A stretch of DNA of 64,000 bases from Clostridia bacterium (GTDB taxonomy: Bacteria; Bacillota; Clostridia; UBA1212): assembly GCA_017461545.1 (NCBI GenBank), contig JAFTXP010000023.1, positions 24,990-88,989 on the forward strand. Direction: 5' to 3'. A program made the position numbers and the translations under genes. Of this stretch, positions 25,058 to 32,461 are shown one piece after another (position 1 is the first letter of the stretch; the number at the start of each line of letters is the position of its first letter). Under the pieces are notes generated by a model. The model made no database searches, was not told the DNA's origin, and saw only the letters and a program-made list of their open reading frames with translations.

Positions 25058-25165
25058 ATGAAAGATTACGAAATTCTTACGGTTATACTTTACATAATCG
25101 AGCTTATTCTCTTAATCGGATTTTATACTGACCGAAAAAATGACTGCGCCCTCCAATCCAAATAA
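25058..25165 (+). CDS. Small hydrophobic peptide, type I toxin-like (holin-like toxin)
   Basis: A 35-residue peptide: 'MKDYEILTVILYIIELILLI' is a single membrane helix, followed by a charged tail 'DRKNDCALQSK'. The size, the 'YE(I/A)L' start and the hydrophobic helix resemble the TxpA/holin-like toxin peptides of Firmicutes type I toxin-antitoxin systems. A strong GGGGGGTGGTG ribosome binding site is present. The upstream leader has a GCAATGC/GCATTGC hairpin (24961-24981) and resembles the leader of the peptide at 45573-45659. The last codons lie inside a hairpin that, on the minus strand, ends in T6, as expected for an antisense antitoxin RNA. A likely promoter is TTTACA-17-CATTAT upstream. 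Confidence 0.65.
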   Translation: MKDYEILTVILYIIELILLIGFYTDRKNDCALQSK

Positions 25166-25174
25166 GAGACGCAG
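25135..25174 (-). terminator. Antisense terminator overlapping the toxin 3' end
   Basis: On the minus strand, a stem with CTGCG/CGCAG ends (25144-25148 / 25170-25174) is followed by T6 (complement of 25135-25140). An RNA starting near 25180-25200 and ending here would pair with the 3' end of the toxin mRNA. A possible promoter (TTGCTA and TATGGT) lies just upstream on the minus strand. Confidence 0.5.
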
Positions 25175-25234
25175 CCGCACCATATGCTTTATAAATATTT
25201 TAGCAATTAAAAATTAACAATGAAATAAAAAAGC

Positions 25235-25380
25235 GAAAGCTACAACCAAAATCTATGTTTACCGCGACAGCGGTAACCGCAATACCAAGCTGCCAAAACT
25301 TTCTTAAAGCAACAATGAGACGGCGCAGAAGTTATGTTTATCGCTTTAGCGGTAAGCCATAACTTCAAGGCGCCTCATTG
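25235..25380. repeat. Two related imperfect hairpin units
   Basis: The second unit (25313-25380) is a long imperfect hairpin: CAATGAG/CTCATTG ends, then GGCGC/GCGCC, GAAGTTATG/CATAACTTC and TTTATCGC/GCGGTAA around a 4-nt loop. The first (about 25235-25304) has the same core TTTACCGC-GACA-GCGGTAA with weaker outer pairing. The second overlaps the stop codon of the metallophosphoesterase gene and may act as its terminator. The 209 bp between the toxin and that gene hold nothing else I can name. Confidence 0.6.
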
Positions 25381-26802
25381 CTGCTTCGTGATTCCCCATG
25401 CATCTATCAGTGTTGTCGTGCCGTCCTCGTCAACGGTATATGTTTTTATTATCAGTCGGTTTCCTTCAACAGTACAGTAACTGTAGCTCGGTAGTTCCGT
25501 TAAAAATGCTTCGTCGGGATAAACTCCGTCCACCTCATAAATCTTTCCGATGTGCTGTTTCACACCTGAACTGCCGTTTATGAAATAGACCGTTCCGCCT
25601 TTTATATCCGAAAGTATTTTAACAGTGTCGCCGTCGATTACAACATCTTCTGCTTTGTATTCAGCCACACCGCTTGCCGTCATCGGCTCTGAGCGGAAGA
25701 AGTAGTGGTCGTGTCCCGTTATCACCGCATCAACATTGTACTTATCTATGACGGGCAAAATCTGTTTTCGAAGTGCGACAATCTCCGTGTCATTGTAATG
25801 GTTTGCATTTGAAACGGGGGATTTGTGCATAAGTACGATGTTCCACTGTTTAGTGCTGTTTTCAAGGTCATCTTCAAGCCATTTGAGCTGGCTTTTTGAG
25901 AGATCCTTGTCGTTATCGCCCGTGTACAGTACCGAGAAATGAATGTTATTACATTCGAATGAATAATATCCCGAAATCCACGCCGTTCTGTTTTCTTCGG
26001 AGCCGAAAGTAAAGTGTTCCATGACGCTTTTTTTGTCTTTATTTCCCGAGACGGAAACAAAAGTGTTGTTTCTTACGACTTCCAATGCAGTTTCGGTGAA
26101 CATCTTCCATTGATTTTGGTTTGTATTTTCTTCAACAACATCGCCTAAATTTAATATGAAGTCAATATCGGTGTGATTTTCGACAGCGGTTGCAATTAAA
26201 TTTCCCCATATGTTGTAATCGGACTGAGTGAAGCCCTGCGGGTCGGTTACGTATAAAAATGATGTCTCTTCGGATTCTTCTGCTGTGGAAAACGTCGCCG
26301 GCTCGGACCATTTATTTTCTGCTGTATCGCCTACACGGTATGCGTATGTTTTGCCGGGAGTGAGGCTGTTCAGCCAGACTCTGTGAACAAGACCTGCTTT
26401 TTCCTCAAGCACGGGATTTTTCAGATTGCTCTCTCCGGCGGGAAGGAATATAGACATAGCCTCCGAAGATGATTTTACCGTGATTATGTTTTGGGAGTTT
26501 GTATCTGCAAAGGTGTTTTCTGCATCAGTGCCGTTAATCTCCGCGTACTGCAATGCTCCGGATGTGTAGCCGTCAAAAGTCTGCCAACAGAAGTTTGTTG
26601 TTGTGTGAGCATTTTCTCCTGCCGAGACTGTAATGCACATTGCACTGTATTCGGTTGTTGTGATAGGTGCCGGTGTCGATATAGAAGGGTTGCTTCCGGT
26701 TGGTGAAGAAGATCCTCCGCTGATTACGATTATTGCAGCTATGGCAGCGATTAAAATTGCAGACAGACAGCTTCCTAATATAATTAATGCTTTTTTATTC
26801 AT
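25375..26802 (-). CDS. Membrane-anchored metallophosphoesterase (purple acid phosphatase-like)
   Basis: A 475-residue protein with an N-terminal signal/anchor helix ('ALIILGSCLSAILIAAIAAI'), a Ser/Thr/Pro linker, a fibronectin-like domain (to residue ~180, 'LTPGKTYAYRVGD') and a calcineurin-like phosphoesterase domain: 'VTDPQG', 'LNLGDVVEEN', 'SGNKDKKS', 'VLMHKSP' and 'TGHDHYFFR'. The usual GNH[DE] motif reads GNKD, so one metal-binding histidine is replaced by lysine and activity may be altered. It acts outside the cell. I start it at the ATG at 26802 (GAGGTG 6 bp upstream) over the GTG at 26811. It is divergent from the sugar operon. Confidence 0.88.
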   Translation of the reverse strand: MNKKALIILGSCLSAILIAAIAAIIVISGGSSSPTGSNPSISTPAPITTTEYSAMCITVSAGENAHTTTNFCWQTFDGYTSGALQYAEINGTDAENTFADTNSQNIITVKSSSEAMSIFLPAGESNLKNPVLEEKAGLVHRVWLNSLTPGKTYAYRVGDTAENKWSEPATFSTAEESEETSFLYVTDPQGFTQSDYNIWGNLIATAVENHTDIDFILNLGDVVEENTNQNQWKMFTETALEVVRNNTFVSVSGNKDKKSVMEHFTFGSEENRTAWISGYYSFECNNIHFSVLYTGDNDKDLSKSQLKWLEDDLENSTKQWNIVLMHKSPVSNANHYNDTEIVALRKQILPVIDKYNVDAVITGHDHYFFRSEPMTASGVAEYKAEDVVIDGDTVKILSDIKGGTVYFINGSSGVKQHIGKIYEVDGVYPDEAFLTELPSYSYCTVEGNRLIIKTYTVDEDGTTTLIDAWGITKQQ

Positions 26803-26820
26803 AAGAAACACCTCAAAATC

Positions 26821-26884
26821 ATATTAGCAAATCCGGCTTTCAAAGGCAATTCTTTGTTGCATTTTGAGAAAGCGGTGGTATACT
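26821..26884. promoter_or_regulatory. Divergent promoters: phosphoesterase (minus) and catabolic operon (plus)
   Basis: Minus strand: -35 TTGCCT (26844-26849), 17 bp, -10 TAATAT (26821-26826). Plus strand: -35 TTGCAT (26857-26862), 16 bp, -10 TATACT (26879-26884). The two promoters are back to back within 64 bp. Confidence 0.55.
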
Positions 26885-26928
26885 TCAAATTGTATTTATA
26901 TACCTAATTAAGGAAGGGAAGTATCTTT

Positions 26929-27717
26929 ATGAAAGTTGATTACAGCGGAAAAACCGTAGTCATAACAGGAGGAGCCGGTGCGATCGGTTCTGCGATGGCA
27001 GAAGCTTTTGCTGCAAACGGCGCTAAAGTTGCGGTTTGCGGAAGAAATGTTGCAAAAGGAAAAGAAGTAGCGGATAAGATAAAGGAGGCAGGCGGCATCG
27101 CTGAGGCGTTCAAGCTTGACGTTACAGACCGTAATCAGGTTCCGCAGTGCGCAGCCGAGATAGAAAAAGTTTTCGGCACAATCGATGTTCTCATAAATAA
27201 CGCAGGTGTGAACGTAGGCCCCGATGACAGAGGTCCGATTCACGAATTCAAGGAAGATAAGTGGGACTGGATAAGAAGCGTTGATCTTGACGGTGTTTAC
27301 AACTGTTCAAAAGTATTTATTCCTTATCTTAAAAAGACAGGTGCCGGTAATATCATAAATATCAGTTCAATTGTCGGTGTTGTACCTCTTCGCAATCAGT
27401 GTGCTTTTGCTGCATGCAAGGCTGCTGTTGTAAATCTCACAAAAGCTATGGCGATAGAGCTTGCTCCCGAGAATATCAGGGTGAATGTTATTGCTCCCGG
27501 TTCTATTCTTTTTGAGGGAACAAAGGCATTGTTCTATGCGGATCCCGAAAAGGCTGAAAAGATGCTCGTAAACATTCCACAGCACAGAGCGGGCAGCGGA
27601 AATGATATTTCAAATGCAGCTCTTTACCTCGGTTCTGACGCTGATGCAGGATATGTAACAGGTGCGTCACTTGTCGTTGACGGCGGTTGGACCTGCGGAT
27701 TTGCAAGAGACTTCTGA
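26929..27717 (+). CDS. Short-chain dehydrogenase/reductase-like protein with Tyr-to-Phe change
   Basis: A 262-residue classical SDR. It has the NAD(P) motif 'TGGAGAIGSAMAEAF' (residues 13-27), 'NNAGV' (90-94), and Ser147 in 'NISSIVG'. The active-site Y-x3-K reads 'CAFAACKAA', with Phe160 where tyrosine is expected and Lys164 kept. The codon is TTT, one base from a tyrosine codon. The C-terminal 'YVTGASLVVDGGW' is normal. Loss of the tyrosine should cripple proton transfer in the standard mechanism, so it may use altered chemistry or have a binding role. It is the first gene of the catabolic operon, 26 bp before the UlaG-like gene. Confidence 0.88.
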   Translation: MKVDYSGKTVVITGGAGAIGSAMAEAFAANGAKVAVCGRNVAKGKEVADKIKEAGGIAEAFKLDVTDRNQVPQCAAEIEKVFGTIDVLINNAGVNVGPDDRGPIHEFKEDKWDWIRSVDLDGVYNCSKVFIPYLKKTGAGNIINISSIVGVVPLRNQCAFAACKAAVVNLTKAMAIELAPENIRVNVIAPGSILFEGTKALFYADPEKAEKMLVNIPQHRAGSGNDISNAALYLGSDADAGYVTGASLVVDGGWTCGFARDF

Positions 27718-27743
27718 TAGAGGGCTGAACGGAGATATTTAAA

Positions 27744-28508
27744 ATGAAAGATTTTGCCGAATATATAAAAAATACAGTTGTTCCGGATGGCCGTGCAGGT
27801 ATCTTCTTTATGGGACAGGCCGGATTTATTCTTAAGGATTCCGAAGGACATCTGGTTGCGTATGATATTTATCTTTCGGATTGCTGCGAGAGGGAATTCG
27901 GTTTTAAGCGTATGCTTGCAAAACTCTTAGAGCCATCTGATATAACATTTGATGCCGTTATATGCAGCCACGGACATTACGACCACTTTGACAAAGATGC
28001 GATTCCGGAGCTTATAAAGGACGAGACAACCGCTTTATATACAACAAAAGACGGTATTGACGAGCTTGTTGCTCTGGGAATTTCGGCAGAGCGTGCGAAT
28101 CTTATCGAAAGAGGCGGATCACTTGCGCTTTTTGACGGTGCAATTAAAGCTTCTTTCGTATATTGCGACCACGGCGAACTTGCGCCGCATGCGGTAGGTG
28201 CGGTTTTTGAGATTTCAGGAAAGAAAATTTACTTTGCGGGAGATACGGCATACAGACCTGCTGAACTTGTAAATGACAAAACGGTGGGCTGTGATTTTGC
28301 GGCGCTTCCGATAAACGGTGCTTTCGGAAATCTTAATGAAACTGAAGCTGCTGATATTGCCTCGGAAATAAAAGCAGGTATCACCGTACCGTGCCATTTC
28401 TGGAACTTTGCAGAGCACGGCGGAGACCCCATGAAATTTATGGAGAGAGCTAAAGATTTGGGTGTAAATTATAAACTTATGTCTCAGGGCGAATTTATAT
28501 TGATTTAA
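27744..28508 (+). CDS. UlaG-like metallo-beta-lactamase-fold hydrolase
   Basis: A 254-residue MBL-fold protein. The metal site is 'CSHGHYDHFDKDAIPEL' (HxHxDH), with 'YFAGDTAY' and 'VPCHFWNFAEHGGDP' giving further ligands. It is closest in pattern to UlaG (L-ascorbate-6-phosphate lactonase) and similar sugar-lactone or phosphodiester hydrolases. In an operon with two dehydrogenases, DeoC and RbsK, opening a sugar lactone is a sensible role, but it is not proven. The ATG lies 26 bp after the SDR gene. Confidence 0.85.
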   Translation: MKDFAEYIKNTVVPDGRAGIFFMGQAGFILKDSEGHLVAYDIYLSDCCEREFGFKRMLAKLLEPSDITFDAVICSHGHYDHFDKDAIPELIKDETTALYTTKDGIDELVALGISAERANLIERGGSLALFDGAIKASFVYCDHGELAPHAVGAVFEISGKKIYFAGDTAYRPAELVNDKTVGCDFAALPINGAFGNLNETEAADIASEIKAGITVPCHFWNFAEHGGDPMKFMERAKDLGVNYKLMSQGEFILI

Positions 28509-28572
28509 AATAAAGAATAAATTTACAGGATGCGGGGCGTATATTGCATCCTAAAGAACGGAGGATTTTAAA

Positions 28573-29226
28573 ATGATTGAAAATTTGAACAAGTACGTTG
28601 ACCACACAATTCTTAAGCCTTTTGCTCAGCAAGCCGCTATTGAGAAACTTTGCGCAGAGGCTGCAAAATGGGATTTTGCATCTGTTTGCATTAACCCCTG
28701 CAATATCGAGCTTGCTAAAAAACTTCTCGCAGACACAAATGTAATGGTTTGCACAGTTATAGGTTTCCCTTTGGGAGCAAACACAACAGAAGTAAAAGCT
28801 TTTGAGACAGCTGACGCGTATGCTAAGGGCTGTGACGAATTTGACATGGTAATTAACATCGGCGCTCTCAAAGACGGCCGCTACGACTATGTAAGAGACG
28901 ATATCAAGGCTGTTGTAGAGGCTGCTAAGGGTAAGACAGTTAAAGTAATTATCGAGACAGGTCTTCTTACAGAAGAAGAAAAAGTTATGGCTACAAAGCT
29001 TTCATGCGAAGCAGGCGCTCATTTCGTTAAAACTTGCACAGGATTTGCTGAGGGCATTGCGGAAGTAGAAGATATAAAGCTTATGAAGGCTAACGTTACA
29101 GAGGGAGTAAAGGTAAAAGCTTCTTCCGGCATCAGAGATTTTGCAAAGGCTGAAGCTTTGATAAACGCGGGTGCCGAAAGACTCGGAACATCTGCCGGTA
29201 TTGCAATTATTGAAGGTGCGAAATAA
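28573..29226 (+). CDS. deoC: Deoxyribose-phosphate aldolase
   Basis: A 217-residue DeoC, a TIM-barrel class I aldolase that cleaves 2-deoxyribose 5-phosphate to glyceraldehyde 3-phosphate and acetaldehyde. The Schiff-base lysine is Lys153 in 'FVKTCTGF', the proton-relay lysine is Lys182 in '[10 protein letters not shown]', and the aspartate is Asp91 in 'EFDMVINIG'. Length is normal. The upstream 64 bp includes a good ribosome binding site (CGGAGG). It sits in an operon with ribokinase and dehydrogenases, not with nucleoside phosphorylases, which suggests the sugar enters as a free compound. Confidence 0.95.
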   Translation: MIENLNKYVDHTILKPFAQQAAIEKLCAEAAKWDFASVCINPCNIELAKKLLADTNVMVCTVIGFPLGANTTEVKAFETADAYAKGCDEFDMVINIGALKDGRYDYVRDDIKAVVEAAKGKTVKVIIETGLLTEEEKVMATKLSCEAGAHFVKTCTGFAEGIAEVEDIKLMKANVTEGVKVKASSGIRDFAKAEALINAGAERLGTSAGIAIIEGAK

Positions 29227-29239
29227 TAGGAGGACCAAA

Positions 29240-30163
29240 ATGGGGAAAGTAGTTGTTGTCGGTTCGTTTATTACCGATATAGCGGTATATACACCGAGAT
29301 TTCCGGTTGACGGAGAGTCGGTAATCGGTGAGAGAATGAAGTTCGGCCCCGGCGGAAAAGGCTCAAACCAGGCTACTGCCGCACACCGCGCAGGCGCTGA
29401 GGTTACTATGGTGACAAAGCTTGGCGGCGATTTTATGGCTGAGATTGCACTTAATCACTATAAAAATGAAAAAATGGATATGAAGTATGTCTACCGTGAC
29501 AACGAGTGCGAGACGGGAAGCGCTGTTATTGAAATTCACAAGGAGACAGCTGAGAACAGAATCATTGTTACTACTGCAGCGAATGAAAAAATTACACGCG
29601 AAGAGGTTTTTGCGGCTGAAAAAGAATTTGCCGAGTGCGACGTTGTTCTTCTCCAGCATGAAACAAGCCCCGAATCATTAGCAGCTGCTATTGACCTCGG
29701 AAACAAATACAACAAAAAGATTATTCTCAACACTGCTCCTATGCGTGAAGTTGACCGTTCTCTTTTTGCAAAGGTTGATTTCGTAACTCCTAATGAGACA
29801 GAAGCAGAGTATTATTCAGGCGTAAAGGTTACAGACCTTGAGTCAGCTCGCAAGGCTGCTGCCGTATTCAAAGAAATGGGTGCTAAAAACGTACTTATCA
29901 CTTTGGGAAAAGCAGGTGCATATGTAAAAGCAGGAGATATCGATGAGATAGTTCCGCCGTTTACTGTAAAGGCTGTAGATACAACAGGTGCCGGCGATGC
30001 GTTCAACGGCGGTTTTGCTGCAGCGCTCAGCGAGGGAAAAGATATTATCTCTGCGGTTAAATTTGCAAGCGCTCTTGCGGCTGTTTCGGTGACAAGACCG
30101 GGAACTTCTCCCGCGATGCCGTACAGAGAAGAAATAGACGCATTTTTAGCAGAGCGTGCATAA
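29240..30163 (+). CDS. rbsK: Ribokinase-like PfkB family sugar kinase
   Basis: A 307-residue PfkB-family kinase. It has the two PfkB signatures: 'GPGGKGSNQATAAHRAGAEV' near the N-terminus and 'VDTTGAGDAFNGGFAAAL' near the C-terminus, the latter with the catalytic Asp and anion hole. 'TPNETEAEYYSG' is typical of ribokinases and deoxyribokinases. The start at 29240 has AGGAGG 6 bp upstream. Next to deoC it may phosphorylate deoxyribose or a related pentose to feed the aldolase. The gene symbol is by family resemblance; a deoxyribokinase (DeoK) role is equally possible. Confidence 0.85.
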   Translation: MGKVVVVGSFITDIAVYTPRFPVDGESVIGERMKFGPGGKGSNQATAAHRAGAEVTMVTKLGGDFMAEIALNHYKNEKMDMKYVYRDNECETGSAVIEIHKETAENRIIVTTAANEKITREEVFAAEKEFAECDVVLLQHETSPESLAAAIDLGNKYNKKIILNTAPMREVDRSLFAKVDFVTPNETEAEYYSGVKVTDLESARKAAAVFKEMGAKNVLITLGKAGAYVKAGDIDEIVPPFTVKAVDTTGAGDAFNGGFAAALSEGKDIISAVKFASALAAVSVTRPGTSPAMPYREEIDAFLAERA

Positions 30164-30194
30164 TACAAAATTTATTTGGTAACGGAGAGTAAAA

Positions 30195-31247
30195 ATGATA
30201 GAAGAAATGAAAGCCGTAACTGTTTACGGCCCCGGCGACATAAGAATGGAGACCGTAAAACTCCGCCCTTTAAAGCCGGATGAAATGCTTATAAAAGTTG
30301 CATACACGGGCATTTGCGCCACAGACCTTGCAATTTACACAGGAGAGTGCAGTTTTGTAAAATCGGGGCAGATAAAATACCCTTGCAGAATCGGCCACGA
30401 GTGGTCAGGTATTGTCTGTGAGTGCGGAAGCGAAGTTAAAAATTTCAAACCGGGAGACCGTGTTATAACTGATAACGGTGTTTCCTGCGGTTATTGTGAA
30501 AAATGTCTTGAGGGCGACTACGGAAACTGTCTGAACAATAAATCAGTAGGAACTATTGACTGCTGGGACGGTTGTTTTGCAGAGTATATGTATATGCCGG
30601 AGCGCCATACATATCATATTGACGATTCAATGTCTCTCAAAGATGCGGCACTGGTTGAGCCGATGTCCATCGCTTTGGCAGGCATAAAAAAATATGATAT
30701 TACAAGCGACAGCAGAGTTGCCGTTATAGGCACGGGTGCCATAGGTATCGGCGCGGCAGTTCTGGCAAAGCATCTGGGTGCAAAGCAGGTAATAATAGTT
30801 GGCAGAGGAAAGGCAAAACTTGAATCTGCGCTGAAATGCGGCATCGATGCCGCGGTGAGTACACACGACGGCGACGTTGTAAAGCAGGTCATGACCTTGA
30901 CGGACGGAGAGGGCGTTGACTTTACGATTGAGACATCGGGCGGAGAGGAAACTATAATGAATTCCGTTCACATCACAAAAAAGCACGGAACGATTGCGTT
31001 GCTTGCATTCTATGAAAAAATGATAAACAACTTCGATATTGATGCCTTCGTAGGAAAAGAGCAGATAATCAAAGGTGTTATGGGTGAATTCGGTCTGGTG
31101 GAAAAGGCCGGAAAGATTATGGAACAAGGTCTTCCTCTTAACGGAATTATCACACACGAAATTCCGTTTGCGGAATGTGTGGATTTTATCCGCAACTATA
31201 AAGATACAGCGAGCACCAGAATTAAGGCGCTTGTGAAATTTGATTGA
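30195..31247 (+). CDS. Zinc-dependent medium-chain alcohol/polyol dehydrogenase
   Basis: A 350-residue MDR dehydrogenase of the sorbitol/threonine dehydrogenase type. The catalytic zinc site is 'CATDLAIYTG' plus 'GHEWSG', the structural zinc site is 'CGYCEKCLEGDYGNC', and the cofactor site is 'AVIGTGAIGIGAAVLAKHLG'. It probably oxidises a sugar alcohol or sugar with NAD+. It lies 31 bp after rbsK and 32 bp before the cupin gene, in the same operon. The substrate is unknown. Confidence 0.9.
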   Translation: MIEEMKAVTVYGPGDIRMETVKLRPLKPDEMLIKVAYTGICATDLAIYTGECSFVKSGQIKYPCRIGHEWSGIVCECGSEVKNFKPGDRVITDNGVSCGYCEKCLEGDYGNCLNNKSVGTIDCWDGCFAEYMYMPERHTYHIDDSMSLKDAALVEPMSIALAGIKKYDITSDSRVAVIGTGAIGIGAAVLAKHLGAKQVIIVGRGKAKLESALKCGIDAAVSTHDGDVVKQVMTLTDGEGVDFTIETSGGEETIMNSVHITKKHGTIALLAFYEKMINNFDIDAFVGKEQIIKGVMGEFGLVEKAGKIMEQGLPLNGIITHEIPFAECVDFIRNYKDTASTRIKALVKFD

Positions 31248-31279
31248 TTATTTATTTGAATTGAAAGGACTTGAATAAA

Positions 31280-31708
31280 ATGAGTGACAAGAAAAAACTT
31301 GATCCGTTGGTAGTAGATGTTGCAAAAGTTAAACCGCTTCAGATGGGCGCGGAATATCAGTCAAGAATGATACTTGACCACGTTATAACAGGCAGAGACG
31401 GCGTTATACAGATTAATCACGGCACAGTGGCTCCCCATTCAGCTTTGGGCGGCGGCGTACATGAGGAGGATGAAATATACTACATCCTTTCAGGTAAGGG
31501 CAAACTTCAGCTTGGTGACGATATCGTAGATGTTTACGGCGGCCAGGTTATATTCATTCCCGGCGGATGTTTTCATGCTCTCGACAACTCCGAAAGTGAC
31601 GAAGAGTTGACAATCCTCACTTTCTGGAAGGATTATAGAGACAACGAAGCGTATGCAGAGCGAGTAAGACAGTGGGGTAAGTCTTTCAAGACTATCGATG
31701 AAGACTGA
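31280..31708 (+). CDS. Cupin domain protein
   Basis: A 142-residue single-cupin protein. Motif 1 is 'GGGVHEEDEIYYILSGKGKL' and motif 2 is 'PGGCFHALDNSE', giving His/Glu metal ligands. Small cupins near sugar genes are often isomerases, mutarotases or sensors; no specific activity can be assigned. The start at 31280 has GAAAGGAC upstream. It is in the catabolic operon, 33 bp before the PHP gene. Confidence 0.85.
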   Translation: MSDKKKLDPLVVDVAKVKPLQMGAEYQSRMILDHVITGRDGVIQINHGTVAPHSALGGGVHEEDEIYYILSGKGKLQLGDDIVDVYGGQVIFIPGGCFHALDNSESDEELTILTFWKDYRDNEAYAERVRQWGKSFKTIDED

Positions 31709-31741
31709 TTAAACTTTTTCAAACGGAAGAGGTTTATAATT

Positions 31742-32440
31742 ATGATAATGGATATTCATTCTCACACGTTTTTTTCGAAGTGCGGGCGGGATCATCCGGA
31801 TAAAACAATACAGGCCGCGATTGACGGAGGTATTGAGCTTTTCGGCATATCCGACCACAACTACGGAATTGCTGAGCGAAAAAGGGAATATTACAACTAC
31901 ATCTGCCGCTTCAAAGAAAAGTACGACGGAAAGCTGAAGCTTTTATGCGGAATCGAACTTGCGACAGTTCTTAATTTATGGCTTCGCGATGACGAGGATA
32001 TATCATTCTTTGATTACTGCCTTATTGAGCATATTGACCGACCGGACAGCTCGGTCGGAAATACTTTTACAGAGTATGCAAAACGCACGGGCTGTAAAAA
32101 TGTCGGAATTGCACATACTGATTTGTTTGCGTATGCAGACAGAATCGGACAGCCTGCGTATGATTTTTTCAGCAGACTTGCAGAGAATAATATTTTCTGG
32201 GAGATGAATGTAAATTATGATTCAATACACGGCTATAATGAACATCAATATGTAAAGAATTTTGTTGAAAACGAAGAACAGCAGGACATAATCCGCAGAT
32301 GCGGTGTTAAAATAAGTGTAGGCTTTGATGGGCACCGCGTTGAGGATTACGACCCGAGCCGTGTCATTAAAATGTGTCGTTTTTTGGAAGAAAAAAATAT
32401 TGAAATGCCTTTCGGTAATTTTGCCGCAGAAAAGGTGTAA
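31742..32440 (+). CDS. PHP-domain phosphoesterase-like protein
   Basis: A 232-residue PHP-domain protein. Metal-binding elements are 'MDIHSHTFFSKCG' (HxH), 'GISDHNYGIAE', 'CGIELAT', 'GIAHTDLF' and 'VGFDGHRVED'. PHP enzymes hydrolyse phosphate esters such as histidinol phosphate or nucleoside monophosphates. As the last enzyme gene of the operon it might dephosphorylate a sugar phosphate. An AGAGG lies upstream of the ATG; a second in-frame ATG two codons later is possible. Confidence 0.85.
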   Translation: MIMDIHSHTFFSKCGRDHPDKTIQAAIDGGIELFGISDHNYGIAERKREYYNYICRFKEKYDGKLKLLCGIELATVLNLWLRDDEDISFFDYCLIEHIDRPDSSVGNTFTEYAKRTGCKNVGIAHTDLFAYADRIGQPAYDFFSRLAENNIFWEMNVNYDSIHGYNEHQYVKNFVENEEQQDIIRRCGVKISVGFDGHRVEDYDPSRVIKMCRFLEEKNIEMPFGNFAAEKV

Positions 32441-32461
32441 AAGATTTTGGAGTTTTGATGT

